Shown: positions 1 through 10,392 of the stretch, one piece after another
Layout of the letters: each line of letters begins with the position of its first letter
Position numbering within the stretch: position 1 is the first letter of the stretch
NCBI GenBank assembly: GCA_020445765.1
Contig: JAGRFY010000071.1
Location: forward strand, 1 to 64,000
Source of the DNA: Rhodocyclaceae bacterium
GTDB lineage: Bacteria; Pseudomonadota; Gammaproteobacteria; Burkholderiales; Rhodocyclaceae
DNA length: 64,000 nucleotides
Reading direction: 5' to 3'
Program-made: the position numbers and the translations under genes
The notes under the pieces: model-generated
What the model was told of the DNA's origin: nothing
The model's input: the letters and a program-made list of their open reading frames with translations, nothing else
Databases searched by the model: none

Positions 1-2754
1 GATCAGCCCGGCACCCATCAGATCTTCGCCAACACCAGTGCCAATCGCGAGAATCCGCTGCAGGCGCCCCGTCCGGAACGGGCGGTGGTGGTCGGCCTCG
101 GCGAGGAAAGCGTGCTGAGCGCGTCCGAGCTGATGTTGTCGGTGCGGCTGGCAGTGCTGGCGCTGGCCCAGCGCCTGATGGAGGAAGGCAGCGAGTCGCT
201 GCGCTTCGAGGTGGCCGCCACGCTGCTCGGCAGCGGTGGCGCCAACGTATCCGCCGGTCAGGCGGCCCAGTTCATCGCCCGCGGCGTGCGCTACGCCGAC
301 GAGGCCCTGGCGCGGATGAACGAGGATTTCGACGGCGATCATCCCTGGCCGCGGGTCGGCGGCCTGCAACTGATCGAGCAATACCTGAACCGTGCCACCG
401 AGGCCTGGCAGGCCCTCGACGAACTGGCGGCCACGGCGCCGCGTCATTTCGAGCTCGACCGCCAGATCCATGACGGCAACCGTTCGCGCCTGCGCCCGCT
501 CAACTTCGGCTACCGCGGCGCTTCGTACGACATCATCCGGGCAACACGGCGTGCCGGCCCGACTGCTGCCGCGGTGATCGAATATTCGGTGCACACCCGC
601 CGGGCGCGGGCCGAGGTGCGCGCCCAGACCACCCAGTCGGCGCTGGTCGGCGAACTGGTCAAGGCGGCGGCCAACAGCCGTTCGGTGGACGACCAGATCG
701 GCCGTACCCTGTTCCAGTTGCTGATTCCGGTCGAACTCGAACCGACCATGGGCGGCTCCAGCCAGATGCTGCTGGAGCTGGACAACGAGACCGCGGCGAT
801 CCCGTGGGAGTTGCTCGACACGCCTGCCGGCAATGACGGCGGCGGCGACAAGAATCCATGGGCGATCCGTACCCGGATGGTACGCAAGCTGCGCATGGAG
901 GACTTCCGCCCGAGCGTTCGCGATGCCCGTCGCGACGCCCATGTGCTGGTGATCGGCGAGCCCCGCTGCGATCGGCAGCTCTACCCGCGCCTGCCCGGCG
1001 CCCGCAAGGAGGCGCGACGCGTATACGAACTGCTGACCAAGGGGCCCGGCGCGCTGGCCCTGGGTTCGGTGGTCGAACGCATCTGCAGCGAGGACGAGAA
1101 CGACGAAGGCTTCGACGCCCACGACCTGATCAACACCTTGATGGATGCCGGCCGCAACTGGCGCATCGTGCATATCGCCGGCCATGGCGAACCGCCCGAG
1201 TCGGCCGACGAAGCGAAGACCCGGTGTCAGTGCGACAGCAACTGGCAACCCAACCCGCGCGGCGTCGTGCTCTCCGGCGGCAGCTTTCTCGGACCTGCCG
1301 AGATTCGTGCATTGCGGGTGGTGCCGGAGCTGGTGTTCGTCAATTGCTGTCACCTGGCCAGTCTCGGCGGCGAACGCAAGCTGCAGCAGCAACGTGGCGC
1401 GCTGCCCAACCCCGCCGCCTTCGCCAGCGGCGTCGCCGCCGAACTGATTCGCATCGGCGTGCGCTGCGTGGTCGCCGCCGGCTGGGCGGTGGACGACGCC
1501 GCCGCCGAGTGTTTTTCGGTCACCTTCTACCAGGCGCTGCTGCGCGGCAACCGCTTCATGGATGCCGTCGCCGCCGCCCGCGAAGCCGCCAAGGCCTACG
1601 ACGGCAATACCTGGGCGGCCTATCAATGCTATGGCGATCCGGAATGGGTGTTCCGACGGCCCGACGGCGGTGGCAGCCCGTCCCGCGTGGCACCGCGCGA
1701 CGAATTCGGCGGTATCGGCTCGGCCGAGGATCTGGTGCTGGCGCTCGACGCGGTGGCGGTGGACTGCAGCGTGCCGGGCGCCGATCTGCGCGCACAGAAA
1801 GCCCGCATCCGCTATCTCGCCGAAAACCTCGCCAAGCTGCACGACGATTCCGGCCGCGTGGCGGAAGCCTTCGGGCGCGCCTGGAGCGAAGCCGGCGACA
1901 GCGATCAGGCGATCGCCGCCTATCGCAAGGCCATCGCCGCCAACGACGGCGGTGCGACGCTGAAGGCCAACGAGCAACTGTGCAACCAGTTGGTCAGGCG
2001 GGCCTGGAAGCGTGTGCGGACGGCCGCGCGCGAACGTGACGCGGCGAGCGCCGACGCCGGCGTGCGCGATGCCACCCAGGCGGCCCGCGATCGAAGCCGC
2101 GACGCTGAAAGGCGGCTGCAGGAAGTCATCGCCGCGGCGGATTCCGATATCGATGACGCCATGGCCAAGCTCACGAACCTGCTGGCGATCCAGAGCAACA
2201 TGGAACGGCTGAGCCTGATGGGCTCGGCCTTCAAGCGCCGCGCGATGATCCTGCGCGCGGCCGGTGGACCGGCGAGTGAAATCGGCGAGGCGATCGAGAA
2301 GATGCGCAACTACTACGCCGAGGCGCAGAGCGCCGGCGCGGACGCCGCCGACGTCTTCTATCCGGCGCTCAATCGCATCGCTGCCGTCCTGGCGATGACG
2401 GGCGCCGGCGGCGGTCGGTCATCCGTCAATGGTGCGCGCATCGACGAGGTGCGCCAGTCCCTGGTCGGCAAGGAGCGCGACGATCCGGATTTCTGGAGCC
2501 TCGCCGGCCAGATCGAGCTGCGCTTCTACGAGGCGTTGGCCGACGGCCGGCTGCAGCCGGCGCTGGCGTGCCTGCTGACCGAGTATGGTGATCTCTGGAA
2601 CCGCGTGTCGACGCGCTCGTATTGGGATTCGGTGCGCGATCAGCTCGAATTTGTCCTCCACGACCTGCTCGTGAGCGATAACAAGGCCCAGGAGCGCAAG
2701 GCGGCCGAAGCGCTGGTCGTGGCGATCCGGGGCTATGCCGAGGAGCGGGACTGA
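1..2754 (+). CDS. CHAT-domain protein with TPR-like region, 5' end outside the window
   Basis: The frame is open from the first base, so the true start lies upstream and at least 917 residues are present. The middle part carries a CHAT (caspase-HetF-associated with TPRs) cysteine-protease signature: HIAGHG at nt 1171-1188 supplies the candidate catalytic His, and VNCCH (Cys codons at 1345 and 1348) the candidate nucleophile, followed by the usual GVAAELIRIGVRCVVAAGW stretch. An alanine-rich helical region after about nt 1800 resembles TPR repeats (DSDQAIAAYRKAI). CHAT proteins are caspase-like peptidases often found in defence or signalling pairs, but no partner is visible in this window. Domain assignment is firm; substrate and role are unknown. 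Confidence 0.85.
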   Translation, partial: DQPGTHQIFANTSANRENPLQAPRPERAVVVGLGEESVLSASELMLSVRLAVLALAQRLMEEGSESLRFEVAATLLGSGGANVSAGQAAQFIARGVRYADEALARMNEDFDGDHPWPRVGGLQLIEQYLNRATEAWQALDELAATAPRHFELDRQIHDGNRSRLRPLNFGYRGASYDIIRATRRAGPTAAAVIEYSVHTRRARAEVRAQTTQSALVGELVKAAANSRSVDDQIGRTLFQLLIPVELEPTMGGSSQMLLELDNETAAIPWELLDTPAGNDGGGDKNPWAIRTRMVRKLRMEDFRPSVRDARRDAHVLVIGEPRCDRQLYPRLPGARKEARRVYELLTKGPGALALGSVVERICSEDENDEGFDAHDLINTLMDAGRNWRIVHIAGHGEPPESADEAKTRCQCDSNWQPNPRGVVLSGGSFLGPAEIRALRVVPELVFVNCCHLASLGGERKLQQQRGALPNPAAFASGVAAELIRIGVRCVVAAGWAVDDAAAECFSVTFYQALLRGNRFMDAVAAAREAAKAYDGNTWAAYQCYGDPEWVFRRPDGGGSPSRVAPRDEFGGIGSAEDLVLALDAVAVDCSVPGADLRAQKARIRYLAENLAKLHDDSGRVAEAFGRAWSEAGDSDQAIAAYRKAIAANDGGATLKANEQLCNQLVRRAWKRVRTAARERDAASADAGVRDATQAARDRSRDAERRLQEVIAAADSDIDDAMAKLTNLLAIQSNMERLSLMGSAFKRRAMILRAAGGPASEIGEAIEKMRNYYAEAQSAGADAADVFYPALNRIAAVLAMTGAGGGRSSVNGARIDEVRQSLVGKERDDPDFWSLAGQIELRFYEALADGRLQPALACLLTEYGDLWNRVSTRSYWDSVRDQLEFVLHDLLVSDNKAQERKAAEALVVAIRGYAEERD

Positions 2755-2891
2755 GCCGTCGACGGATGGTCGGTGCGGCGAAGCGCGCGAACGGTGGCGT
2801 GCATCGCCTGCGCGAGCCCGTCGCCGATCCCGGCGATCGGGCGTAGCGTGTGCCCATACATGACACGCCTGTTGGTTCGAGGGAGAACATC

Positions 2892-3470
2892 ATGACCCGC
2901 GATGCACCGACCCGCGTCACGCTCTACGACAGCGACGAGCTCGATGCGGTGATTGCCGCGATGGCTCGCCGCGCGGCGGCGCTGATCGCCGGCCTGGAGC
3001 ATGTTGCGGTGATCGGCATCCGCCGTCGCGGCGCACCGCTGGCCGACCGGCTGTGCGCCAGCTTGAGCGCGCACCACAATCTGCCACCGCCGCTGCGCAT
3101 CGATCTCGACATCAAGCGCTATGCCGACGATCTCAGCCTGCTGTTTCCGCAGACCCGGCTCACCGAGGACCCGAAGCACGCCAGCGTGGATCTGCGTGGC
3201 CACACCGTGGTGCTGGTGGATGACGTGCTCTATTCCGGGCATTCGCTGTTCACCGCCATCGGCCACCTGCTGCGCCGCGAGCCGGCGCGCATCCACGTCG
3301 CCGTGCTGGCCGATCGTGGCGTCGCGCGCTTGCCGATTCAGGCCGATATCGTCGGCGTGCGTCTGCAGGTGGCGCCCGACGACATCGTCGAATGCCTGGT
3401 GCCGCCGTTCGAGCCGATATTCGGCATCGACGTGCTGCGGAAAGGCTCGGCAGCGGCGGCCGCGCCGTAG
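2892..3470 (+). CDS. PyrR-like phosphoribosyltransferase
   Basis: A 192-residue type I phosphoribosyltransferase. The PRPP-binding loop VVLVDDVLYSGHS lies at about residues 106-118, preceded by VIGIRRRGAPLA and followed by VAVLADRG, all typical of the PyrR/uracil phosphoribosyltransferase family (regulation of pyrimidine genes and a weak UPRTase). The ATG at 2892 is preferred over an in-frame GTG at 2850 because GAGGGAG lies just ahead of it. It stands 137 nt after the CHAT gene and converges on the activator gene. No pyrB or pyrC is adjacent, so a role in pyrimidine control is inferred from family only. Confidence 0.85.
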   Translation: MTRDAPTRVTLYDSDELDAVIAAMARRAAALIAGLEHVAVIGIRRRGAPLADRLCASLSAHHNLPPPLRIDLDIKRYADDLSLLFPQTRLTEDPKHASVDLRGHTVVLVDDVLYSGHSLFTAIGHLLRREPARIHVAVLADRGVARLPIQADIVGVRLQVAPDDIVECLVPPFEPIFGIDVLRKGSAAAAAP

Positions 3471-3487
3471 CGCGGCGCCCGACGGGC

Positions 3488-5530
3488 TCACCGCCCGCGG
3501 CGGGCGCGCCCGAGCTTGCGGTAGAGCGTGTTGCGGCTGACACCGAGGTGGCGGGCCGCAGCGGAGAGGTTGCCGCCGCATTCGGCCAGCAACCGTTCGA
3601 TCGCGCGGCGCTCGATCCCGGCCAGCGAGTCGTCGCCATCGCCGGCTTCCGGATCGTCGGCGCCTGGCGGCCACGCCGGCCCCGCATTGCGCGCCGCCGC
3701 CGCGTCCGGGGTGGCTTCGACAGTGACCTGGCGGACGGTCTCGACGAAGTCTTCGGGCAGGTGATGGGCCGCGACCGCCGGTTCGTCGTCGCCCTGAAGC
3801 GCCAGCGCGACGCGAACGACGTTCTGCAGCTCGCGGATGTTGCCGGGCCAGCGGTGCCAGGCGAACAGGTCGAAGACCTCTTCCGACACGTGCGCGTGGC
3901 GATCCGGCTCCCGTTCCGCCTCGATGATCGCCAGCACCAGGTCCCGCAGGTCGGCGCGCTCACGCAGCGGCGGCAGCGTGACCGTCAGGCCGTTGATGCG
4001 GAAGTACAGATCCTGGCGAAAACGCCCGTGGCGCACGGCGTCGAGCAGATCCCGGTGCGTCGCGCAGACCAGCGAGAGGTCGACCTCGACCGGTTCGGCG
4101 GCACCCAGTGGCGTGACCATGCGCTCCTGCAGGACCCGCAGCAAGCGGGCCTGCAGGCCCAACGGCATGTCGCCGATCTCGTCGAGGAACAGCGTCCCGC
4201 CGCAGGCCTGCTGGATCCGACCGCGGTTGCCGTCCTTGCGGGCTCCGGTGAATGCGCCGCCGACGTAGCCGAACAGCTCGGATTCGATCAGACCCTCCGG
4301 CATCGCTGCACAGTTGAGCGCGACGAAGGCCTTGTTCCGTCTCGGACCGCTGGCATGGAAGGCCTTGGCGAAATGCTCCTTGCCGACGCCCGATTCGCCG
4401 AGGATCAAGAGCGGGATGTCCTTGCCGACGATGCGCTGCGCCCGCTCGGCAAGCGCCTGCAGGGCCGGGTCGGCATCGGCATAGGCCGCCAGCGTCGGTG
4501 GCTGGCCGGCCGGCTTGCGACGACCGCCCGGCCGGCCCGCCGGCCGCGGCGGCGCCGGCAGCGCGCTGGCAAGGGCTTCGACAGCGCCACGCGGCAGCGC
4601 CATGCGGACAAAGTGTCGCTGACCGTGCCGGCCAGGCAGCGCCCACACCGCCACCGGGTCGCGCAGCGCGCGCTCGAGGCAGAGATCGAATGGCTCGTCG
4701 AACAGCAGATCGAAGTCGAGGCGGCTGACCATGTGGGCGTCGATCGCCAGCAGTTCGAGCGCCTTGCGGTTTGCCGCCAGCACGCGGCCGCTGTCGGTGA
4801 GTGCCAGCAGACCTTCCTGCAAGGTGCCGATGCAGGCCATCGTCGGATGGAAGGCGAGCAGGTAGCTGTCGACGTGGTCCGCCTCGAACAGGCGCTTCTC
4901 GATCAGCTGGGTGGCCATGGCGACCAGGGTCGGCGTGTGCTGCTGCCGGTTGTCCACGTCGCTGGCGATCGCCAGCAGGCCGACCAGGCGGCCCTCGGCA
5001 TCCCGGATCGGCGCGGCCGCGCAGGTCAGGAAAGTGTAGCTGTCGAGGAAATGCTCGCGCCCGGTGATTTCGACTGCGAGCTGCGTGGCAGCCGCCGTGC
5101 CGATCGCGTTGGTGCCGCGTACGCCTTCCGACCAGTCCGCCCCCGCCTGCAGGCCGATGCGCCTCGCGCGCATGCCGAATTCGGAATCGCCGAAGCATTC
5201 GAGCAGCACACCCGATGCATCGGCCAGCCCGACGACGCTGCCGGAGCCACGGATCTGTTCGAACATGTTGTGCACGATGCCGCGGGCATGGGTCAGCAGG
5301 TAGGCGTTGCGCTCGAGGAGCTGGGTCAGGACCTCCGGCGGGTAGGCATCGCCCGCCGCTTCGTCGACCTCGTGTTCGAGACCGTGTCGCCGGCTGCGAT
5401 GCCACGACGCCTCGACCAGCGGCGTCGTCCCGTCCCCCGCCGAGGCCGGCGCCTGGCCGGTCTCGGCTGCGGCAGGGCTCGAGCCGACACGGTCGTCGTC
5501 GGATTCGGCCAGAAGGTCTCGTTTGCTCAT
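3488..5530 (-). CDS. AcoR-type sigma-54-dependent activator next to tyrosine catabolism genes
   Basis: About 680 residues with the layout of AcoR-family enhancer-binding proteins. A GAF-type sensor occupies roughly residues 70-230 (GTNAIGTA motif). The AAA+ domain has Walker A GESGVGKE near residue 377, an intact GAFTGA loop near 423 and [12 protein letters not shown] as Walker B. A Fis-type helix-turn-helix ([21 protein letters not shown]) lies at the C-terminus. An intact GAFTGA loop means it should contact sigma-54. The ATG at 5530 is chosen because AGAGAGG precedes it. It is divergent from the hppD operon, so it most likely controls phenylalanine/tyrosine breakdown; this is inferred from position, and it is not of the TyrR/PhhR type. 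Confidence 0.85.
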   Translation of the reverse strand: MSKRDLLAESDDDRVGSSPAAAETGQAPASAGDGTTPLVEASWHRSRRHGLEHEVDEAAGDAYPPEVLTQLLERNAYLLTHARGIVHNMFEQIRGSGSVVGLADASGVLLECFGDSEFGMRARRIGLQAGADWSEGVRGTNAIGTAAATQLAVEITGREHFLDSYTFLTCAAAPIRDAEGRLVGLLAIASDVDNRQQHTPTLVAMATQLIEKRLFEADHVDSYLLAFHPTMACIGTLQEGLLALTDSGRVLAANRKALELLAIDAHMVSRLDFDLLFDEPFDLCLERALRDPVAVWALPGRHGQRHFVRMALPRGAVEALASALPAPPRPAGRPGGRRKPAGQPPTLAAYADADPALQALAERAQRIVGKDIPLLILGESGVGKEHFAKAFHASGPRRNKAFVALNCAAMPEGLIESELFGYVGGAFTGARKDGNRGRIQQACGGTLFLDEIGDMPLGLQARLLRVLQERMVTPLGAAEPVEVDLSLVCATHRDLLDAVRHGRFRQDLYFRINGLTVTLPPLRERADLRDLVLAIIEAEREPDRHAHVSEEVFDLFAWHRWPGNIRELQNVVRVALALQGDDEPAVAAHHLPEDFVETVRQVTVEATPDAAAARNAGPAWPPGADDPEAGDGDDSLAGIERRAIERLLAECGGNLSAAARHLGVSRNTLYRKLGRARRGR

Positions 5531-6150
5531 CGCCTCTCTGCGTGGTCGGTGCCCATGAAGGGCCGGTCGCGATCCGTGCGCCGCGGCCCGGCGGCCGAAC
5601 CGCTGGCGAACCCGGGCGGATCGGTCGTCGGGCCGCAGAAAGAACTCCGTTGTGCTGCGCCGGACCATATGCCTTCAGCGCAAGAACGGGTCCCATGGCA
5701 GACGCGGGCCGTGTCCGGTGGATGCGATGCGCCCGGAAAAACGGCTTGTTTGCTGGTGAATACTGCGATGCACCATGCGGAAGATGTGGGCTGTATCGGC
5801 AGTTTTCCGCGCCATTATTCGTAATTACGCATTTCCGCCGTCCGGGTTGCGCAATTTCTGCCAATCGATTGCTGCATTGCGCCACAGTGCTGGAGCAGCC
5901 AATGCTGCAAAACGGGACAGTCGTGCGGCCGATCCAGCCCCTGCTGCTGGCGACCCTTCGGACGACCTTCCGCAGCCCGATGCGCGTTTGCGCGGGCCAA
6001 GGCGCCTTCAAGCGGAATTTCGTCACGGACGCGTCGTTCGCCATGCGTATGCAAGGAACAAAGTCCCCCGGCAGACGGCCTCAGGGTGTACCGGCCAAGG
6101 CCATCCGATTGCCGCTGGGCGCCGAGCCGGATCGAAGAAGGGGGACCACG
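5531..6150. promoter_or_regulatory. Divergent regulatory region between the activator and hppD
   Basis: About 620 bases without a credible gene. It must hold the promoters of both divergent transcription units. Two weak sigma-54-like elements point towards hppD: TGGAGCAGCCAATGCT at 5891-5906 and AGGCCATCCGATTGCC at 6098-6113. Both keep GG and GC at the correct 10-base spacing but miss several other consensus bases. The strong AT-richer patch at 5815-5860 may be a core promoter for the activator. No single element is convincing. Confidence 0.3.
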
Positions 6151-7236
6151 ATGCTCGATCTGTCCGACAACCCGATGGGCCTGATGGGGTTCGAGTTCGT
6201 CGAATTCGCATCGCCGACGCCGGACGTGCTCGAACCCTTGTTCGAGCGCATGGGATTCACTCTCGTCGCCGAACACCGTTCGAAGGACGTCACGCTGTAT
6301 CGCCAGGGCGAGATCAATTTCGTGATCAATCGCGAGCCGAGGAGCGCGGCCTCGTACTTTGCCGCCGAGCATGGGCCGTCGGCCTGCGGCATGGCCTTCC
6401 GCGTGCGCGATTCGCACCAGGCTTACCGCCGCGCGCTGGCCCTCGGCGCCCAGCCGATCGACATCCCGACCGGACCGATGGAACTGCGGCTGCCGGCGAT
6501 CAAGGGCATCGGTGGTGCCCCGCTCTACCTGATCGACCGCTTCGGTGACGGCGACTCGATCTACGACATCGACTTCCGCTTCGTCGATGGCGTCGATCGT
6601 CACCCGGCGGGCCACGGGCTGCGCCTGATCGACCACCTGACCCACAACGTCTATCGCGGCCGCATGGCCCATTGGGCGAGCTTCTACGAGCGCCTGTTCA
6701 ACTTTCGCGAGATCCGCTATTTCGACATCAAAGGCGAATTCACCGGTCTCAGTTCGAAGGCGATGACCGCGCCCGACGACATGATCCGCATCCCGCTGAA
6801 CGAGGAGGCGTCCCGCGCCACCGGCCAGATCGAGGAATTCCTGATGAAGTTCGGTGGCGAGGGTATCCAGCACGTGGCGCTGCTGACCGATGACCTGATC
6901 ACCACCGTCGACCGCCTGCGCGAAGGCGGCGTAGCGTTGATGAGTCCACCGCCGGCGACCTACTACGAAATGCTCGACGAACGCCTGCCCGGCCACGGCG
7001 AGGCGGTGGCCGAGCTGCAGGCCCGGGGCATCCTGCTCGACGGCACCAGCGGCGAGGGCCGGCCGCACCTGTTGCTGCAGATCTTTTCCGAGTGCCTGCT
7101 CGGGCCGGTGTTCTTCGAGTTCATCCAGCGCAAGGGCGACCAGGGCTTCGGCGAGGGCAACTTCAAGGCGCTGTTCGAATCGATGGAGCGCGACCAGATC
7201 CGACGCGGCGTACTCGACACGGAGGGCACGACATGA
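6151..7236 (+). CDS. hppD: 4-hydroxyphenylpyruvate dioxygenase
   Basis: A 361-residue two-module VOC-fold dioxygenase that converts 4-hydroxyphenylpyruvate to homogentisate in tyrosine breakdown. The facial triad for Fe(II) is visible: His162 (DHLTHNV), His241 (GIQHVAL) and Glu323 (FFEFIQR), one residue offset from the numbering known for the Pseudomonas enzyme. The C-terminus ends with the family's [18 protein letters not shown] signature. The ATG at 6151 follows GAAGAAGGGG and fits the family N-terminus; the open frame extends far upstream without support. Its last bases overlap the start of the next gene (ATGA), so translation is likely coupled. Confidence 0.97.
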   Translation: MLDLSDNPMGLMGFEFVEFASPTPDVLEPLFERMGFTLVAEHRSKDVTLYRQGEINFVINREPRSAASYFAAEHGPSACGMAFRVRDSHQAYRRALALGAQPIDIPTGPMELRLPAIKGIGGAPLYLIDRFGDGDSIYDIDFRFVDGVDRHPAGHGLRLIDHLTHNVYRGRMAHWASFYERLFNFREIRYFDIKGEFTGLSSKAMTAPDDMIRIPLNEEASRATGQIEEFLMKFGGEGIQHVALLTDDLITTVDRLREGGVALMSPPPATYYEMLDERLPGHGEAVAELQARGILLDGTSGEGRPHLLLQIFSECLLGPVFFEFIQRKGDQGFGEGNFKALFESMERDQIRRGVLDTEGTT

Positions 7237-7772
7237 AGATCGACGGCATCCACCATGTCGCCTACCGCTGCCGCGACGCCAGGGAGACGGTGCTCTGGTA
7301 CCGCAAGATGCTGAACATGGAATTCGTGCTGGCGATTGCCGAGGACCGGGTGCCATCGACCAAGGCGCCCGACCCCTACATGCATGTCTTTCTCGACGCC
7401 GGCCAGGGCAACGTACTGGCCTTCTTCGAATTGCCGACCCAGCCCGAGATGGGACGCGACCCGAATACCCCGGAATGGGTCCAGCACATCGCCTTCCGGG
7501 TGCGGGACCGGGACACCCTGCTGGCGTTCCGGGCCCATCTCGAAGCCAATGGCGTGGACGTGCTCGGCGTCACCGACCATGGCGCCTTCCACTCGATCTA
7601 CTTCTTCGATCCCAATGGCCATCGAATCGAGCTGGCCTGCCCTGCGCCGGACGAGGCTGAGGTGATGCAGCGGCTCGACGCGGTCAAGTGGGAGATGCTC
7701 GACGAGTGGTCCCACACCCGGCGCGCGCCGAAGCATGCCGCCTTCCTGCACGAAAAGGAATTCGATGGGTGA
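7233..7772 (+). CDS. VOC-family (glyoxalase/dioxygenase fold) protein
   Basis: A 179-residue protein with one pair of VOC modules: [10 protein letters not shown] at the start, [11 protein letters not shown] in the middle, and [13 protein letters not shown] towards the end. The His, His and Glu in these segments are the usual metal ligands of the superfamily (glyoxalase I, extradiol and related dioxygenases). It begins in the ATGA overlap with hppD and sits ahead of phenylalanine hydroxylase, so it probably acts on a phenylalanine/tyrosine-derived metabolite or detoxifies a by-product. The reaction cannot be read from the sequence. It is not a second HPPD because it lacks the HPPD C-terminal signature. 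Confidence 0.85.
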   Translation: MKIDGIHHVAYRCRDARETVLWYRKMLNMEFVLAIAEDRVPSTKAPDPYMHVFLDAGQGNVLAFFELPTQPEMGRDPNTPEWVQHIAFRVRDRDTLLAFRAHLEANGVDVLGVTDHGAFHSIYFFDPNGHRIELACPAPDEAEVMQRLDAVKWEMLDEWSHTRRAPKHAAFLHEKEFDG

Positions 7773-7899
7773 CCATCGCCTGCGCGCTGCGCGTCGATCG
7801 TCGCCGGACCACCGGCGGAACGACACGGTCGGCGCTTCGCACGGTCCAAAGGCCGCGAGTGGACTGGATCGCAGCCCGAGCCGACGACGGAGCCAGGCC

Positions 7900-8796
7900 A
7901 TGAAGACCTCCGAACCCGTCTCCGCCAAGCATGGTGCCGCCGCCGGCGACGCCGGGCTGCCTGCGCGCGCCGACTGGACGGTCGATCAGGGCTGGGCGGA
8001 CTACACCGAAGAGCAGCACGGCATCTGGAAGACCCTGTTCGAGCGCCAGTCCCGGCTGCTGCCGGGCCGGGCCTGCGATGCCTTCGTCGACGGCATGCGC
8101 CGCTTGCCGATCGGTGCCGAACGGATCCCGGACTTTCGCCGCCTGTCCGACGTGATGATGCGCCACACCGGCTGGCAGATCGTCGCCGTACCCGGCCTCG
8201 TGCCCGACGCGGTGTTCTTCGAGCATCTCGCCAATCGGCGCTTCCCGGCCGGCAATTTCATCCGCCACGCCGACGAACTCGACTACCTCGAAGAGCCAGA
8301 CGTCTTTCACGACGTCTTCGGCCATGTGCCGATGCTGATGAATCCGGTGATCGCCGACTACATCCAGGCCTACGGCCGCGGCGGGCTGCGCGCTCAATCC
8401 CTCGGCGTGCTGCCGAAGCTGGCACGGGTCTATTGGTACACGGTGGAATTCGGGCTGGTCCGGCAGGCCGAAGGCTTGCGCATCTACGGCGCCGGCATCG
8501 CCTCGTCCTATACCGAAACCCTGTTCAGCCTCGACGACCCGTCGCCGAACCACATCGCCTTCGACCTCGAACGGGTCATGCGCACCGACTATCGCATCGA
8601 CGATTTCCAGGAGAGCTACTTCGTGCTCGACGACTTCGACCAACTGCTGGCGCTCGATCGCACGGACTTCGCCCCGCTCTACCAGCGCATTCGCCACCGG
8701 CCCGACTTCGCGCCCGGCGACATCGCAGCGGGCGATCGGGTCCTGCAGCACGGCACCGGCGCCTACCATCGGGCGCGCCGGCGCCCGCAGGGCTGA
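7900..8796 (+). CDS. phhA: Phenylalanine 4-monooxygenase
   Basis: A 298-residue pterin-dependent aromatic amino acid hydroxylase that turns phenylalanine into tyrosine. The non-haem iron ligands are clear: His137 and His142 in FHDVFGHVPML and Glu183 in YWYTVEFGL. The substrate/pterin region SYTETLFSL is present as well. Length matches single-domain bacterial PheH (no regulatory ACT domain). The ATG at 7900 begins MKTSEP and precedes the conserved WTVDQGW segment. It lies 127 nt after the VOC gene on the same strand, so phenylalanine, tyrosine and homogentisate steps are grouped; the 4a-carbinolamine dehydratase and homogentisate dioxygenase are not in this window. Confidence 0.96.
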   Translation: MKTSEPVSAKHGAAAGDAGLPARADWTVDQGWADYTEEQHGIWKTLFERQSRLLPGRACDAFVDGMRRLPIGAERIPDFRRLSDVMMRHTGWQIVAVPGLVPDAVFFEHLANRRFPAGNFIRHADELDYLEEPDVFHDVFGHVPMLMNPVIADYIQAYGRGGLRAQSLGVLPKLARVYWYTVEFGLVRQAEGLRIYGAGIASSYTETLFSLDDPSPNHIAFDLERVMRTDYRIDDFQESYFVLDDFDQLLALDRTDFAPLYQRIRHRPDFAPGDIAAGDRVLQHGTGAYHRARRRPQG

Positions 8797-9047
8797 CCCG
8801 ACGTCCGTCGACCATCAGGGCTGCCCTGCGCCGGACCGGGACATTCGGGTCGGGCACCGGCGCGGGACAGGCGAACGACGGCAATGCCATGGGCATCGCC
8901 AGCGCGGCGCGCTACACTGCTGCCTGCTTCCGCTCTTGCCAGACCATGCGCGCCGCCATCCGCGGTCGGACCTGCGGCCGTTCAGGCGAGAACCGGACGA
9001 TCCGGCACCCCGAAGGGCTGCCATCGCACCAACAGGGAGTACCCACG

Positions 9048-10133
9048 ATGCTCGCGCGCAGCAGCACATCCCCAACCAAGGTCGCCATCGCCTGCCAGGG
9101 TGGCGGCAGCCAGACCGCCTTCACCGCAGGCGCGCTGAAAGCCCTGGTGGCCGGCGAGGCGCCGGGCAACTACCGCATCGTCGGCCTCAGCGGCACCTCC
9201 GGCGGCGCCATCTGCGCAGCCCTGGTGTGGTGCGCATTGTCGCTGGAGAAGGACCGGGCAGCCGGTCGCCGTCGTGCCGCCCGCATGCTCGATGCATTCT
9301 GGCACGACAACTCGGCGAAGCTGCCTTCGGAATGGCTGTGGAACCGGCTCACGGTGACCACCCGCCAGCTCCAGGACAGCGGCCTGCTGCCGTCGCTGTC
9401 CGCCAGCCCCTACCAGCCGGCGGTCGAAGGCGCCGTACACCTCGCCCGGCTGTTTGCGCCGAGACCCGAATTCCTCGACCTGCGTCGACTGCTCGAAACC
9501 CACCTGCCCCTCGAACAGGTGGAACAGCGGCGCGCGGGCCTGCAGTTGCTGGTCGGCGCGGTCGGCGTGCGTTCCGGTGCGTTCAAGGCTTTCGACTCGC
9601 GCGCCGGCGAGATCGACATCGACGCCATCCTGGCCTCGGCCAGCCTGCCCTGGCTGGGCCGCGCCACGCCGATCGGTGACGAGATCTACTGGGACGGCCT
9701 GTTCTCGCAGAACCCGCCGCTGCGCGAGTTCGTCGCCGACCTGCCGGCTGCGGACAAGCCGAACGAGATCTGGATCATCCGCATCAATCCGCAGACCCGG
9801 GCAAGCGAGCCGAAGACCAGCGAGGACATCCACGATCGGCGCAACGAACTGGCCGGCAACCTGTCGCTGAACCAGGAGATCCGCTTCATCGAACAGGTCA
9901 ACAAGTGGCTCGGCGAGAAGAAGCTTGTAAACGAGAACAAGCAGACCATCGACATCCTCGAGATCGCGATGGGCGAGGACGTCTCCGGCCCGCTCGACTA
10001 CGCCTCGAAGCTTGATCGCGCGCCCGAGTACATCGCGGACTTGATGAGGCACGGCGAGGCGCGGGCCGCCGAGGCACTGGCGACGCGCAGCCAACCGTCT
10101 CGAAACACATCGCCGACCCACCCTCCCCGGTGA
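9048..10133 (+). CDS. Patatin-like phospholipase
   Basis: A 361-residue patatin-fold lipid acyl hydrolase. The oxyanion-hole glycine loop is CQGGGSQTAFTAGAL near the N-terminus. The nucleophile is Ser51 in the GTSGG elbow, and the partner is Asp216 in YWDGLFSQNPPL, giving the Ser-Asp dyad of the family. There is no signal peptide or obvious membrane segment, so a cytosolic enzyme is expected. The ATG at 9048 is supported by AGGGAG upstream and begins just before the first beta strand. It stands alone, 251 nt after phhA and pointing the same way. Its substrate is unknown. Confidence 0.9.
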   Translation: MLARSSTSPTKVAIACQGGGSQTAFTAGALKALVAGEAPGNYRIVGLSGTSGGAICAALVWCALSLEKDRAAGRRRAARMLDAFWHDNSAKLPSEWLWNRLTVTTRQLQDSGLLPSLSASPYQPAVEGAVHLARLFAPRPEFLDLRRLLETHLPLEQVEQRRAGLQLLVGAVGVRSGAFKAFDSRAGEIDIDAILASASLPWLGRATPIGDEIYWDGLFSQNPPLREFVADLPAADKPNEIWIIRINPQTRASEPKTSEDIHDRRNELAGNLSLNQEIRFIEQVNKWLGEKKLVNENKQTIDILEIAMGEDVSGPLDYASKLDRAPEYIADLMRHGEARAAEALATRSQPSRNTSPTHPPR

Positions 10134-10392
10134 GAGGCCCCTCACAGCGGCATACACGCGCCGCCCGCGAAGCGCCGCGTAGAGCGCGTCGCTCCTTCCG
10201 GCCGACATGTCGCACCAAGACCGGCGCCATGGGCACACCGAACATGCGCCTGCCGGGTGGATGGCAAGGGGGTCGCACCATGGCGCTGATGTCTCTGCGC
10301 GACCCGCTCATACCCGGAATCGATCGGCGTCGCGACGCCCCCAGGACAACCCGCCGAGCACCGCCCGACGAATCCCGGGGGGCAGTTGCCAT

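Noticed and set aside
3392..5824. An 810-codon plus-strand open frame opposite the first AcoR-type activator
   Set aside because: Composition is typical of GC-rich antisense; the minus strand has intact Walker, GAFTGA and HTH motifs.
5860..5876. TGCCAATCGATTGCTGC as a sigma-54 promoter for hppD
   Set aside because: GG of the -24 element is missing, and the spacing to GC is one base short.
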